DNA of 64,000 nt, from assembly GCF_036226525.1 (NCBI RefSeq), contig NZ_CP108487.1, forward strand, positions 2,542,001 through 2,606,000. The letters are read 5' to 3'. The notes beneath the pieces are model-generated. The model saw only the letters and a list, made by a program, of their open reading frames with translations. It ran no database searches and was not told the DNA's origin. The translations under genes and the position numbers were made by a program. Each line of letters starts with the position of its first letter. Position 1 is the stretch's first letter. This document shows positions 33,950 to 43,210 of the stretch, one piece after another. This DNA comes from Kribbella sp. NBC_01245. GTDB taxonomy: Bacteria; Actinomycetota; Actinomycetes; Propionibacteriales; Kribbellaceae.

Positions 33950-35442
33950 TCGTGGGTGGGGAAACCCAAGTTGAGGCCGCCGTGGGTGGGGTCTAGCCAG
34001 CGGCTGGTGACGACCTTGCCCTTGGTGAAGAAGTGCACGCCTTCGGTGCCATGCGCATGCGTGTCACCGAAGAGCGAGTTCTTCCAGCCACCGAACGAGT
34101 AGTAGGCCATCGGCACCGGGATCGGCACGTTGATGCCGACCATGCCGACCTCGACCTCGTTCTGGAAGCGGCGCGCGGCTCCACCGTCGTTCGTGAAGAT
34201 CGCCGTGCCGTTCCCGTACGGGTTCGAGTTCACCAGCTCCAGCGCGGCGTCATAAGAGTTCACGCGTACGACGGACAGGACCGGGCCGAAGATCTCGTCG
34301 GTGTAGATCGACATATCCGGCGTGACCTTGTCGAACAGGGTCGGGCCAAGCCAGAAGCCGTCGTCTCCCCCGTCAAAGTCGTCCTGACGGCCATCGACCA
34401 CCAATTCGGCGCCTTCGTCAGAGCCGGCGGAGACGTAGGAGACGACCTTGTCGCGGTGCGGGCCGGTGACCAAAGGACCCATATCGCAACCGCGCGTGCC
34501 GTCGCCGGTCTTCAACGTAGCCATCCGGGAGGCGATCTTCGAGACCAGTTCGTCCGCGATCGGCTCGACCGCGACCAGGGCCGAGATCGCCATGCAGCGT
34601 TCGCCGGCCGAACCGAAGCCCGCGTTCACCGCGGCGTCGGCGGCGAGGTCCAGATCGGCATCCGGCAGTACGACCATATGGTTCTTCGCGCCGCCGAGGG
34701 CCTGGACGCGCTTGCCATGCGCCGTGCCCTTTTCGTAGACGTAGCGCGCGATCGGGGTCGAGCCGACGAACGACACCGACTTGACGTCCGGGTGTTCGAG
34801 CAGACGGTCGACGGCCTCCTTGTCGCCGTGCAGCACGTTCACCACGCCGTCGGGCAGGCCCGCCTCCTTCCAGAGGGCGGCGACGGCGTTCACGGCCGAC
34901 GGGTCCTTCTCGGATGGCTTGATCACCACACTGTTGCCACAGGCAACCGCGATCGGCACGAACCACAGCGGCACCATCGCCGGGAAGTTGAACGGCGAGA
35001 TCACCGCGCTGACGCCGAGCGGCTGGCGGATCGAATACACGTCGACCTTGGTGGAGACGTTCTCGCTGTAACCGCCCTTGAGCAGATGCGGGATCCCGCA
35101 GGCGAACTCGACCACCTCGAGCCCACGCGTCACCTCCCCCAGCGCGTCGGACAGCACCTTGCCGTGCTCGGCGGTGATCAGCGCGGCGATCTCCTCCTTG
35201 CGCTGGTTGAGCAGCTCGCGGAAGCCGAATAGCACCTGCGCGCGCTTCGTCAGCGACGTCGCGCCCCAGGCCTTCGACGCCTCGTGGGCGACCTTCACCA
35301 CCTCGTCGACCGTGGCCGCCGAGGCGAGATCGAGCTCACCGGTCACCGCACCGGTGGCCGGGTTGTAGACCGGGCTGGTCCGCTCGGCGACACCGGTCCA
35401 CGAAGCGCCGCCGACGAGATGGGTGATACGGGATGTGCTCAC
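33946..35442 (-). CDS. mmsA: Methylmalonate-semialdehyde dehydrogenase (CoA-acylating), IolA/MmsA
   Basis: 498 residues of the aldehyde dehydrogenase superfamily. Residues seen: Asn154 in SPFNFPAMVPLWF, VSFVGSTPIARYVYEKG, and the catalytic Cys283 in GSAGERCMAIS, with the MMSDH-type context. It converts malonate semialdehyde (or methylmalonate semialdehyde) plus CoA and NAD to acetyl-CoA (propionyl-CoA) and CO2, the last step of inositol catabolism. The next gene upstream ends 9 bp away, so it terminates the long leftward operon. Confidence 0.93.
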   Translation of the reverse strand: MSTSRITHLVGGASWTGVAERTSPVYNPATGAVTGELDLASAATVDEVVKVAHEASKAWGATSLTKRAQVLFGFRELLNQRKEEIAALITAEHGKVLSDALGEVTRGLEVVEFACGIPHLLKGGYSENVSTKVDVYSIRQPLGVSAVISPFNFPAMVPLWFVPIAVACGNSVVIKPSEKDPSAVNAVAALWKEAGLPDGVVNVLHGDKEAVDRLLEHPDVKSVSFVGSTPIARYVYEKGTAHGKRVQALGGAKNHMVVLPDADLDLAADAAVNAGFGSAGERCMAISALVAVEPIADELVSKIASRMATLKTGDGTRGCDMGPLVTGPHRDKVVSYVSAGSDEGAELVVDGRQDDFDGGDDGFWLGPTLFDKVTPDMSIYTDEIFGPVLSVVRVNSYDAALELVNSNPYGNGTAIFTNDGGAARRFQNEVEVGMVGINVPIPVPMAYYSFGGWKNSLFGDTHAHGTEGVHFFTKGKVVTSRWLDPTHGGLNLGFPTHD

Positions 35443-35451
35443 GAGAATTCC

Positions 35452-36345
35452 TCAGGGTTGAACGAAGGGTTGTTCGAAAGTGGGCGGCTCGGCCCAGCGG
35501 GACAGGTAGTCGGTGATGGTCTCGAGCATGAACGTGCTCGACTCGCGAGCGCGTTCCTCCCAGGCGAAGACACAACTGGTCACCGTGCCATCGAACCCCG
35601 CCAGCTCCAGGCTGGAAAAGAGCTCGGCGAAGTCGACTTCCCCCTGACCGATGTCCAGGTGCTGGTGCACCCGCACGGTCGAGCCGGGCGGATTGACGAT
35701 GTAGCGCAAGCCCGACGAGCCGGTGTGGTCGAACGAGTCGGCGAGGTGGATGTTGGTCAGCAACGGACCGGCGTACTCGATGATGCCGGCCGCGTCGTTG
35801 CCCATATGGAAGGTGTGCGGCGCGCAGTAGAGGAATGAGACCAGTGGACTGTTGATACCGCGGATCAGGTCGATCGCGGCCCGGCCGTCCTCCTCGAAGT
35901 CGTCCGGATGCGGCTCCAGCACCAACCGCACGCCCTCGGCCTCGAACACCGGCAACAGGTCCTCCAGCGAACGCCAGAACTGCGCCTCACTCCGGGCGGC
36001 CTGCTCGGGTCTGCCGTTGAACTCGGTGTTCATCACGTCGACGCCGAGGTCGGCCGTTATCCGGATCGCGCGCTTCCAATACCGGACGGCGGCCTGCCGT
36101 TCGTCCTCGTCGGGGCCGGACCACTTGTACAACGGCAGCACCGACGAGATGCCGACGCCCGCTGCCGCCAGCGAGTCCCGGAAGGCCTTCACGCCGCCGT
36201 CGTCCACTCGCGGGTGGTTGAAGAACGGCAGGAAGTCGTCGCGCGGGGACAACTCCAGCCACTGATAGCCCAGATCCGCGACGAGTCCGGGCAGATCCAG
36301 CAGTGGCACCTGCCGGAACATGTACGGATCCAGGCTCAGCTTCAT
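35452..36345 (-). CDS. Sugar phosphate isomerase/epimerase-type TIM barrel
   Basis: 297 residues from ATG at 36345; the frame remains open upstream but this ATG overlaps the preceding stop (ATGA). It is an AP-endonuclease-2-like TIM barrel with metal-site candidates in LVLEPHPDDFEEDG, LYCAPHTFHMG, NIHLADSF and RVHQHLDIGQGEVDF. It belongs to the IolE/IolI/xylose-isomerase-like superfamily. Its context beside an inositol dehydrogenase and a transporter suggests isomerisation of a keto-inositol. The actual substrate cannot be told. Confidence 0.82.
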   Translation of the reverse strand: MKLSLDPYMFRQVPLLDLPGLVADLGYQWLELSPRDDFLPFFNHPRVDDGGVKAFRDSLAAAGVGISSVLPLYKWSGPDEDERQAAVRYWKRAIRITADLGVDVMNTEFNGRPEQAARSEAQFWRSLEDLLPVFEAEGVRLVLEPHPDDFEEDGRAAIDLIRGINSPLVSFLYCAPHTFHMGNDAAGIIEYAGPLLTNIHLADSFDHTGSSGLRYIVNPPGSTVRVHQHLDIGQGEVDFAELFSSLELAGFDGTVTSCVFAWEERARESSTFMLETITDYLSRWAEPPTFEQPFVQP

Positions 36346-37349
36346 CCCAGGACCTCGCTCCGACGTACCATCTCGACCTCGACCGGGAGGCCGGTGGTGA
36401 GGGATTCGACGCCGGCCGTGCAAACCGCGGCCGCGGCGTAGCCGTCCCAGGCCGAAGGTCCGTCGATCTCGCCACACTTGGCCGCGTCGACCCAGCGCTG
36501 CATCTCGATGTCGTACGCGAGGCCGAAGCGGACGCGGAAGTCGTCCGGTACGGAACCACCCCAGTGTCCGGTGGTCTTGGTCAGTACGTCGACGCCGAGG
36601 CCGATCGTCGCGCTGCCCAACTCCCCGACGGCCTCGCAACGCACCTCGTACCCGACCTGGCAGTTCACGAACACCTCGACATCGGCGATCGCGCCATTGG
36701 CCATTTCGAAAACGGCCAGCTGGGGGTCCAATACGCCCTCGGCAACCAGGCTGGTCGGCCGAGGAGCGCGCACGGTGATCCGGGCGATCTCGTCATCGAA
36801 CAGCCAGCGAGCCACGTCGACCTCGTGCACGAGTGAGTCGCGCACGATCATCTCGCTGCGGAACGTGTCCGGCACGGTCCTGTTCCGGTGCACGTTGTGC
36901 AGCACCAGAGTACGACCGAGATCGCCCGAGTCGAGCAGCTTCTTCAGCGCCGCGTACTCCGGGTCGAACCGGCGCATGAAGCCGACCTGGATCAGCGATT
37001 TGCCGACCTTGTGTTCGGCCTCGACCACGCGTAGCGACGACTCGGTGTCCATCGTGAGCGGCTTTTCGCACAGCACCGGCTTCTGCACTTCCAGACACGC
37101 GTGCAGCTGTTCGGCGTGGGCGAAACCGGGTGAAGCCAGGATCACCGCGTCGACGTCGTCGGCGGCGATCAGGTCTAGCGGGTCGTTGACCGTACGGACG
37201 CCGAGCCGGTCCGCCAACGCCGAGGCGCGAGCGGTATCCGGGTCGGAGACCGCGACCAAGCGGGCGCCGGAGGTCTTCAAAGCGACCCGTTCGGCGTGGT
37301 CGGCGCCCATCAGGCCGACGCCGATGATGCCAATCCGCAAGTCAGTCAT
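36342..37349 (-). CDS. iolG: Inositol 2-dehydrogenase-like Gfo/Idh/MocA oxidoreductase
   Basis: 335 residues from ATG at 37349, overlapping the stop of the ABC ATPase gene by 8 bp. Motifs are IGIIGVGLMGADHAE (NAD-binding), PVLCEKPLTMD, QVGFMRRFDPEY and DSLVHEVDVARWLF, the last three typical of myo-inositol 2-dehydrogenases. It oxidises myo-inositol (or an epimer) to the 2-keto form with NAD. A second IolG-like gene starts the same operon 10 kb upstream. The symbol is given by family; which inositol isomer it prefers is unknown. Confidence 0.85.
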   Translation of the reverse strand: MTDLRIGIIGVGLMGADHAERVALKTSGARLVAVSDPDTARASALADRLGVRTVNDPLDLIAADDVDAVILASPGFAHAEQLHACLEVQKPVLCEKPLTMDTESSLRVVEAEHKVGKSLIQVGFMRRFDPEYAALKKLLDSGDLGRTLVLHNVHRNRTVPDTFRSEMIVRDSLVHEVDVARWLFDDEIARITVRAPRPTSLVAEGVLDPQLAVFEMANGAIADVEVFVNCQVGYEVRCEAVGELGSATIGLGVDVLTKTTGHWGGSVPDDFRVRFGLAYDIEMQRWVDAAKCGEIDGPSAWDGYAAAAVCTAGVESLTTGLPVEVEMVRRSEVLG

Positions 37350-38280
37350 TCTTCTCCAAAGACTCCAAAGGCTCCGCAGACCCCAAAGGCGACTCGATCG
37401 GGCCCGTGACGGTGGCCGGTGAGACCACCGCACCGGCGTCGATCCCGCGCAATTCGTGGCTCAGCGCCTCCAGCTCGGCACCACCGGCCATCTCGTTGGT
37501 GAGCTGCTCCAGCGTGATGTCGGCCCGATGGGTGTCGAGCGCGACCCGGCCCAGCTTGAGTACGACGAAGTGATTGCCGACCAGGTAGGCGTGATGCGGG
37601 TTATGCGTGATGAACACGACGCCCAGCCCGGCATCGCGCGCCTTCACGATGTACTTCAGGACGACGCCCGACTGGTTCACACCCAGCGCGGCCGTCGGCT
37701 CGTCCAGAATCAGCACCTTGGCGCCGAAGTAGATCGCCCGCGCAATCGCGATGCACTGCCGCTGCCCCCCGGACAGCATGCCGACGGGCTGTTCCAGGTT
37801 GGGAATCGAGATCCCCATCTTGGTCAGCTCGTCCCTGGCGACCCGCTTCATCTGCGCCGCGTCGAGGGTGCCGAGCGCGCCGGTCGGAACGAACTTGGTC
37901 AGCCGCGTCGACTTCATGATCTCGTTGCCGAGGAAGAAGTTGCGCCAGACCGACATCAGCGGCGCCAGCGCGAGGTCCTGGTAGACCGTCGCGATACCGC
38001 TGTCCATCGACTCACGAGGTGAGCTGAAGTGCCGCTCCTCGCCGTTGACCGACATCGTGCCGGCCGTGTAGTCGTGCAGACCCGAGACGATCTTGATCAG
38101 CGTCGACTTGCCCGCGCCGTTGTCGCCGAGCACGCAGGTGATCTCACCCTGCCGCACGGCCATCGAGACACCGCGAAGGGCGTGCACATTGCCGTAGCTC
38201 TTGCCGATGTCATCCAGATGGACGATCGGCGAGGTCGGGCTGGTGGCCGCCTCGTCGGCGAATCCCTTGGTGATGGTCAT
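37342..38280 (-). CDS. Sugar (probably inositol) ABC transporter ATP-binding protein
   Basis: 312 residues from ATG at 38280, which overlaps the permease stop (ATGA). A single ABC domain: Walker A GDNGAGKST, signature LSGGQRQ, Walker B VLILDEP, and an H-loop FITHN. CUT2-type ATPases usually have two fused domains; the single-domain form is like FrcA. Residues 260-312 are an extra acidic/Pro tail. It powers the permease encoded next to it at the membrane. Confidence 0.92.
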   Translation of the reverse strand: MTITKGFADEAATSPTSPIVHLDDIGKSYGNVHALRGVSMAVRQGEITCVLGDNGAGKSTLIKIVSGLHDYTAGTMSVNGEERHFSSPRESMDSGIATVYQDLALAPLMSVWRNFFLGNEIMKSTRLTKFVPTGALGTLDAAQMKRVARDELTKMGISIPNLEQPVGMLSGGQRQCIAIARAIYFGAKVLILDEPTAALGVNQSGVVLKYIVKARDAGLGVVFITHNPHHAYLVGNHFVVLKLGRVALDTHRADITLEQLTNEMAGGAELEALSHELRGIDAGAVVSPATVTGPIESPLGSAEPLESLEKND

Positions 38281-39320
38281 CTCAAGTCCGCCCTGTTCTT
38301 GACGACGAGGTTGACGATCGTTGCCAGCAGCAACATCAGACCCAGGAAGGCCTTGAACCAGTCCGCGTTCCAGCCGGCGTACACCACGCCGAGCTGGGTC
38401 ATACTGAAGATCAGCGCACCGACCGCCGAGCCGACGATCGATCCGTAACCACCGGTCAGCAGACAACCACCGACAACCGCCGCGATGATGTAGATGAACT
38501 CCTTGCCGACACCTTCACCGGACTGCACGCTGCTCTGATTGAAGAGCAGGTGCATTCCGGAGAACCAGGCGAAGAAGCCGACGGTCATGAACAGGCCGAT
38601 CTTGACCCGCTTCACCGGCACACCGACAGCCCGAGCCGCTGCCGCGTCGCCGCCCACCGCGAAGATCCAGTTGCCCACCTTGGTCTTCAGCAGCACCCAG
38701 GAAGCGATCGCAACGAACACGACCCACCAGATCACCAGGATCTCGATACTGAGCCTGCCGATCTTGAACTCCGAGGCGAACACCGCCTGGCCGGAGCTGA
38801 AGCCGTCCATATCGCGAATCGAGTTCGACGAGACGGTGCCGGCCAGGATCCTGGTCACGCCCAGGTTGAGCCCCTGCAGGATGAAGAAGGTGCCGAGCGT
38901 CACCAGGAAGCTCGGCAACCCTGTTCGCATCAGCAGCCAGCCGTTGAACGCGCCGACGCCCACTGCGACCACCAGCGCCACGACAGCCCCGACCCAGACG
39001 TTGACGCTGAACTGGTAGGCGAACAGGCCGCCGGTCAGTCCCGCCGTCGTGACCGCGACACCGGTCGACAGGTCGAACTCGCCACCGATCATCAGCAGCG
39101 CCACCGGTACGGCCATCATGCCGATCAGAGCGGCCTGGTAGAGGATCGTGCCGGTCGAGTTGATGCTGCGGAACGTCGGCGCCGTGATCAGGAAGAACAC
39201 CAGGACGACGGCGGCGCCGACCAGCGAACCGATCTCGGGACGACTCAGCAACCGGGCCGCTATCGAGCGGCGGCCGACCCGGTCATCCGCCGTCGTAGTT
39301 GCCGTGAGTGTGGAAGCCAT
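38277..39320 (-). CDS. Sugar (probably inositol) ABC transporter permease, CUT2/RbsC family
   Basis: 347 residues with about ten membrane helices. VPVALLMIGGEFDLSTG, VGAFNGWLLMRTGLPSFLVTLGT and GGCLLTGGYGSIVGSAVGALIF are hallmark segments of the RbsC/FrcC permease family. It presumably forms a homodimer with two copies of the ATPase. The binding-protein gene ends 4 bp upstream. Confidence 0.92.
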   Translation of the reverse strand: MASTLTATTTADDRVGRRSIAARLLSRPEIGSLVGAAVVLVFFLITAPTFRSINSTGTILYQAALIGMMAVPVALLMIGGEFDLSTGVAVTTAGLTGGLFAYQFSVNVWVGAVVALVVAVGVGAFNGWLLMRTGLPSFLVTLGTFFILQGLNLGVTRILAGTVSSNSIRDMDGFSSGQAVFASEFKIGRLSIEILVIWWVVFVAIASWVLLKTKVGNWIFAVGGDAAAARAVGVPVKRVKIGLFMTVGFFAWFSGMHLLFNQSSVQSGEGVGKEFIYIIAAVVGGCLLTGGYGSIVGSAVGALIFSMTQLGVVYAGWNADWFKAFLGLMLLLATIVNLVVKNRADLR

Positions 39321-39324
39321 GGCC

Positions 39325-40320
39325 TCAGCGAGTCCCGTTGGCGGCGAACTTCTCCACCGCGGCCACGTTGTCCTTGTCGATGAACGCCGGACCGGTCAGC
39401 GTGGCCTTGCCACCACCGATCGTGTTGCCGTTCGTCTTGTACAGCCACAGGTTGTCGACAGCGAGATAACCCTGCAGGTAGGGCTGCTGGTCGACGGCCC
39501 ACTGCACCTTGCCGTCCTTGATGGCTCCGACCAGTTCCTTGTTGGTGTCGAAGGTCCCGACCTTGGCGCTGGAACCGGCCTTGTCGACCGCCTGAACCGC
39601 GGCCAGCGCGAACGGAGCGCCGAGGGTTACGACGTAGTCGACGGCCTTGTCCTGCTGGAGTTTCGAGGTCATCGTCGTCGTGCTACCGGGCATGTCCGTA
39701 CCGGTGATGTAGACGTTCTCCACCGCCGGGAACTTGTCCTTCACGCCCTGGCAGCGCGCCTCCAGACCGACGTGGCCCTGCTCCTGGATCACGCAGATGG
39801 CCTTCTTCGCGCCGACCTTGGTGAGCTGGTCCCCCGCGGCCTGACCGGCGATGCGCTCGTCCTGACCGAAGTAGGCGATCGCGCCCGCGTCCTGCCAGTG
39901 CTCGATACCACCGTTGAGGGCGGTGACCGGGATGCCCGCGGCAACGGCCTTCTTCACGTTGGCCGAGACCGCGTCGGGCTTGGCGAGCGTCACCGCGATG
40001 CCGTCCACCTTGGCGTCGATCGCGGTCTGGACCAGGTTGGCCTGGTTGGCGCCCTCGGGATCACCCGAGTACTGCAGCTCCACGTTGTCCTTCGCCGCGG
40101 CCGCCTCGGCGCCCTTGCGAACCAGGTCCCAGAAGGTGTCACCGGGAGCGGCGTGCGTGATGAAGGCGATCTTCATCCGCGGGGTGTTCGCGACGTTGCC
40201 ACCACCTTGGCCGTTGTTCTGCTCCTCCTGCTTACCGCCGGACGAGCTGCACGCGGCGAGGGCGATCGCCAGGCTCAGCGCGGCCCCCGTGGCCACTGCC
40301 TTCTTCTGCCACCGAATCAT
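39325..40320 (-). CDS. Sugar (probably inositol) ABC transporter substrate-binding lipoprotein
   Basis: 331 residues. A lipoprotein signal with lipobox LAAC (Cys24) anchors it outside the membrane; a Gly/Gln-rich linker follows. The mature part is a type I periplasmic-binding fold (MKIAFITHAAPGDTFWDLV, DGIAVTLAKPDAVSANVKKAV, VTALNGGIEHWQDAGAIAYFG), like ribose- and inositol-binding proteins. It captures the sugar for the permease. A 90-bp leader with a long hairpin separates it from the preceding gene, so expression may be adjusted separately. Confidence 0.92.
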   Translation of the reverse strand: MIRWQKKAVATGAALSLAIALAACSSSGGKQEEQNNGQGGGNVANTPRMKIAFITHAAPGDTFWDLVRKGAEAAAAKDNVELQYSGDPEGANQANLVQTAIDAKVDGIAVTLAKPDAVSANVKKAVAAGIPVTALNGGIEHWQDAGAIAYFGQDERIAGQAAGDQLTKVGAKKAICVIQEQGHVGLEARCQGVKDKFPAVENVYITGTDMPGSTTTMTSKLQQDKAVDYVVTLGAPFALAAVQAVDKAGSSAKVGTFDTNKELVGAIKDGKVQWAVDQQPYLQGYLAVDNLWLYKTNGNTIGGGKATLTGPAFIDKDNVAAVEKFAANGTR

Positions 40321-40328
40321 GAGTCGAA

Positions 40329-40372
40329 ACCAACCTCTCGAGTGTTCCCACGGCCCGTGCCGTGGGGTTGGT
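40329..40372 (-). promoter_or_regulatory. Nested hairpin in the leader of the binding-protein gene
   Basis: Outer arms ACCAACC (40329-40335) and GGTTGGT (40366-40372) enclose inner arms CCCACGGC and GCCGTGGG with loop CCGT. The likely Shine-Dalgarno GAGAGG lies next to the outer arm. It could tune translation or stabilise the mRNA of the abundant binding protein. Confidence 0.55.
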
Positions 40373-40410
40373 AATGCAAGACCCCGTTACTCACCTGAGT
40401 CCCCAGACGC

Positions 40411-41298
40411 TCAGAGTCCGTGTGCCGAAAGATAGGCGAAGGTGCGCTCCGCGATCGGTAGCGGCACGTCGGCCGAGCAGGGATACAGATCCTGCTCGAC
40501 GATCGCGTACACGTCGACCTCCAGTTCCGCCAGCGCGGCCAGGATCGGCGGCAGGTCCGGCAGTCCGGCCGGCGGCTCGCACATCGCCCCCAGCTTCACC
40601 GCCTCGCCGAATCCCAGGCCCTTCTCGTTGACCTCGGCCAGTACGACCGGGTCGACCTGCTTGAGGTGGACGTACCCGATGCGCTCCGGGTAGTCCTGGA
40701 TCAGCTTCAGGTTGTCACCCCCGCAGTAGCTGATGTGCCCGGTGTCGAGGCACAAGTTCACAACCGCCGGGTCCGTCTCCGCGAGGAATCGCTCGACGTG
40801 CTCGTGCGTGTCGATATGGGTATCCGCGTGCGGGTGGAACTGGGTCTTCAACCCGTACTCCTCCGCGATCCGCCGGCCCAGCTCGTTCATCTGACGGCCG
40901 TGCCGCGCCCAGCCCGCGTCGTCCAGCTCGGGTGGTTCCAGCTCCTCACCCGTCTGCGGGTCGCGCCACGCGGACGGGATCACCACAAGGTGCTTCGCGC
41001 CCATCGCCGCCGTGAGCTCGGCCGCCGCCGACACGTCCTTCCAGGTCGAGTCCCACGAGCCCGGCTGGTGCAGGTGCTCGAAGATCGTGCCCGCGGTCAG
41101 CTCGAGCTCACGCTTGGCCAGCTCGTCGCGCAACCGCGCCGGGTCCGTCGGCAGATACCCGTACGGCCCGAGCTCGATCCGGCGATAGCCCGCCGCCGCG
41201 ACCTCGTCCAAGAACCGTTCCCACGGCGTCTGTTGCGGGTCATCCGCGAACCACACGCCCCACGAATCCGGTGCGCTACCGACCTTCACTTTCGCCAT
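40411..41298 (-). CDS. IolE/IolI-like TIM-barrel protein (inosose dehydratase or isomerase)
   Basis: 295 residues. The start VGSAPDSWGVWFADDP resembles the opening of IolE-type proteins, and the barrel carries FHPHADTHIDTHEHVERFL, LCLDTGHISYCGGDN, YVHLKQVD and YAIVEQDLYP, giving the expected Glu/Asp/His metal ligands. IolE dehydrates 2-keto-myo-inositol; IolI interconverts keto-inositols. One of the two paralogues in this operon (this and 45981-46868) should be the dehydratase. It lies 1 bp after iolD. Confidence 0.82.
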   Translation of the reverse strand: MAKVKVGSAPDSWGVWFADDPQQTPWERFLDEVAAAGYRRIELGPYGYLPTDPARLRDELAKRELELTAGTIFEHLHQPGSWDSTWKDVSAAAELTAAMGAKHLVVIPSAWRDPQTGEELEPPELDDAGWARHGRQMNELGRRIAEEYGLKTQFHPHADTHIDTHEHVERFLAETDPAVVNLCLDTGHISYCGGDNLKLIQDYPERIGYVHLKQVDPVVLAEVNEKGLGFGEAVKLGAMCEPPAGLPDLPPILAALAELEVDVYAIVEQDLYPCSADVPLPIAERTFAYLSAHGL

Positions 41299-41299
41299 G

Positions 41300-43210
41300 T
41301 CAGTCCTCCTCTACGGGCGCGATGTACCAATGCTGGGCCTGTTTCGATTCCTCGTACGACGTACGCGCGGCGCGGGTCGAGTCGAGCTCGGCCACCTCGC
41401 TCACGGGCACGTCCCACCACGACTCGCTGTCGGGCGCATGGACCAGCGGATCGGTCCGGACATGGATCATGACCGGCCCTTCTGCCGCCTTCGCGGTGGC
41501 GACGGCCTTCTCGAGCCCGGCCCGGTCGTCCACCTCGATCACGTCGACGCCGAGACTGCGCGCGTTCGCCGCGAGATCGACCGGGAGGTAGTCCCCGTCG
41601 AGCCGGCCATCGCCCGAGCGCCGCCGGTACGCCGTACCGAAGCGTTGTGAGCCAAGGGATTCCGACAGCGCACCGATGGACGCGAAGCCGTGGTTCTGCA
41701 CGAGTACGACGATGACCTTGACGTTCTCCTGCACGGCGGTGACGAGTTCGGTCGACATCATCAGGTACGAGCCGTCGCCCACCATCACGAACACGTCGCG
41801 ATCGGGAGCACCCAGCCGTACGCCGATACCGCCAGCGATCTCGTAACCCATACACGAATACCCGTACTCGACGTGGTATCCCTTCGCGTCCCGGGTCCGC
41901 CAGAGTTTGTGCAGGTCTCCCGGCATCGAACCGGCCGCGCAGACCACCACATCGCGCGGGTCCGACGTCTCGTTGACCACGCCGAGCACCTCGCCCTGGG
42001 TGAGCAGGCCGGCCGCGAGGCGGTCGGTCACCTCGGCGGGCGGGTTGTACGTCTGCTCGACGATGCCGTCCCAGACCTGGGCAAGCTCGTCCGTCCGTTC
42101 GCGGTATTCGTCGTCCACGGACCAGCCGCCGAGCGCGGTCTGCAAAGCGGTGAGCGCCTCGCGGGCGTCGGCGATGACGGGCAGGCCAGCGTGTTTGCCG
42201 CCGTCGAATCGGGCGACGTTGAGGTTGACGAAGCGCACGGCCGGGTTCTGGAACGCCGTCCGCGAGGCCGTGGTGAAGTCGCTGTAGCGGGTGCCGATCC
42301 CGATCACCAGGTCCGTCTCCGCCGCGAGCGCGTTCGCCGCCGTCGTACCGGTCGAGCCGACCGCACCGACGGACTGCGGGTGGTCGTACCGCAAGGAGCC
42401 CTTGCCCGCCTGGCTCTCCGACACCGGAATGCCGGTCGCCTCGACGAAGGCCTGCAGCGCCTCCTGCGCCCGGGAGTACGCGACGCCGCCGCCCGCGACG
42501 ATCAGCGGGCGCTCGCTGTTCCGGATCAGGTCGGCCGCTTGCTCGATGATGGATGCCTCGGGCAACGGCCGGGCGATGTGCCAGACGCGCTCGTCGAACA
42601 GCTCGTCGGGCCAGTCGAATGCCTCCGCCTGGACGTCCTGCGGCAGCGCGAGCGTCACGGCACCCGTCTCGACGGGATCGGTCAGGACACGCATCGCGTT
42701 CAGGAGGGCCGACGGCAGTTGCTCGGGCCGCCAAACCCGGTCGAAGTACTTCGAGACCGGGCGGAAGGCGTCGTTGACCGAGACGTCGCCCGCGCCGTAC
42801 GACTCGAGCTCTTGCAGGACGGGCGTCGCCACGCGAGTCGCGAACACGTCGCTCGGCAGGAGCAAGACCGGCAGCCGGTTGATCGTGGCGAGCGCGGCAC
42901 CCGTCACCATGTTGGTCGAACCCGGGCCGATGCTCGCCGTACACGCGTAGGTCTGGAGGCGGTCGCGAGTCCGCGCGAAGGCGGCCGCGGTGTGGACCAT
43001 GGCCTGCTCGTTCCGCGCCAGGATGTACGGCAGGGCCGTCGGATCCTCCAGCTCGGACTGCAGCAGGGCCTGCCCGACGCCGGCCACGTTGCCGTGACCG
43101 AAGATGCCGAACATCCCGGCGAACAGCTTCTGGCGTTCGCCGTCGCGCTCCGAGTACTGGACGCTCAGGAAACGCACCAGTGCCTGGGCGACAGTGAGCC
43201 GCACCGTCAT
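41300..43210 (-). CDS. iolD: 3D-(3,5/4)-trihydroxycyclohexane-1,2-dione hydrolase, IolD
   Basis: 636 residues from ATG at 43210, which overlaps the iolB stop (ATGA). This is a thiamin-diphosphate enzyme: RNEQAMVHTAAAFAR contains the cofactor-activating Glu, and FVMVGDGSYLMMSTEL with VLVQNHGFASIG is the ThDP/metal motif. It opens the cyclohexanedione ring to 5-deoxy-D-glucuronate. Full-length for the family. Confidence 0.95.
   Translation of the reverse strand: MTVRLTVAQALVRFLSVQYSERDGERQKLFAGMFGIFGHGNVAGVGQALLQSELEDPTALPYILARNEQAMVHTAAAFARTRDRLQTYACTASIGPGSTNMVTGAALATINRLPVLLLPSDVFATRVATPVLQELESYGAGDVSVNDAFRPVSKYFDRVWRPEQLPSALLNAMRVLTDPVETGAVTLALPQDVQAEAFDWPDELFDERVWHIARPLPEASIIEQAADLIRNSERPLIVAGGGVAYSRAQEALQAFVEATGIPVSESQAGKGSLRYDHPQSVGAVGSTGTTAANALAAETDLVIGIGTRYSDFTTASRTAFQNPAVRFVNLNVARFDGGKHAGLPVIADAREALTALQTALGGWSVDDEYRERTDELAQVWDGIVEQTYNPPAEVTDRLAAGLLTQGEVLGVVNETSDPRDVVVCAAGSMPGDLHKLWRTRDAKGYHVEYGYSCMGYEIAGGIGVRLGAPDRDVFVMVGDGSYLMMSTELVTAVQENVKVIVVLVQNHGFASIGALSESLGSQRFGTAYRRRSGDGRLDGDYLPVDLAANARSLGVDVIEVDDRAGLEKAVATAKAAEGPVMIHVRTDPLVHAPDSESWWDVPVSEVAELDSTRAARTSYEESKQAQHWYIAPVEED

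Noticed and set aside
41286..42944. Leftward 552-codon frame overlapping iolD
   Set aside because: Arg/Gly/Ala-rich shadow of iolD, which has clear ThDP motifs in the other frame.
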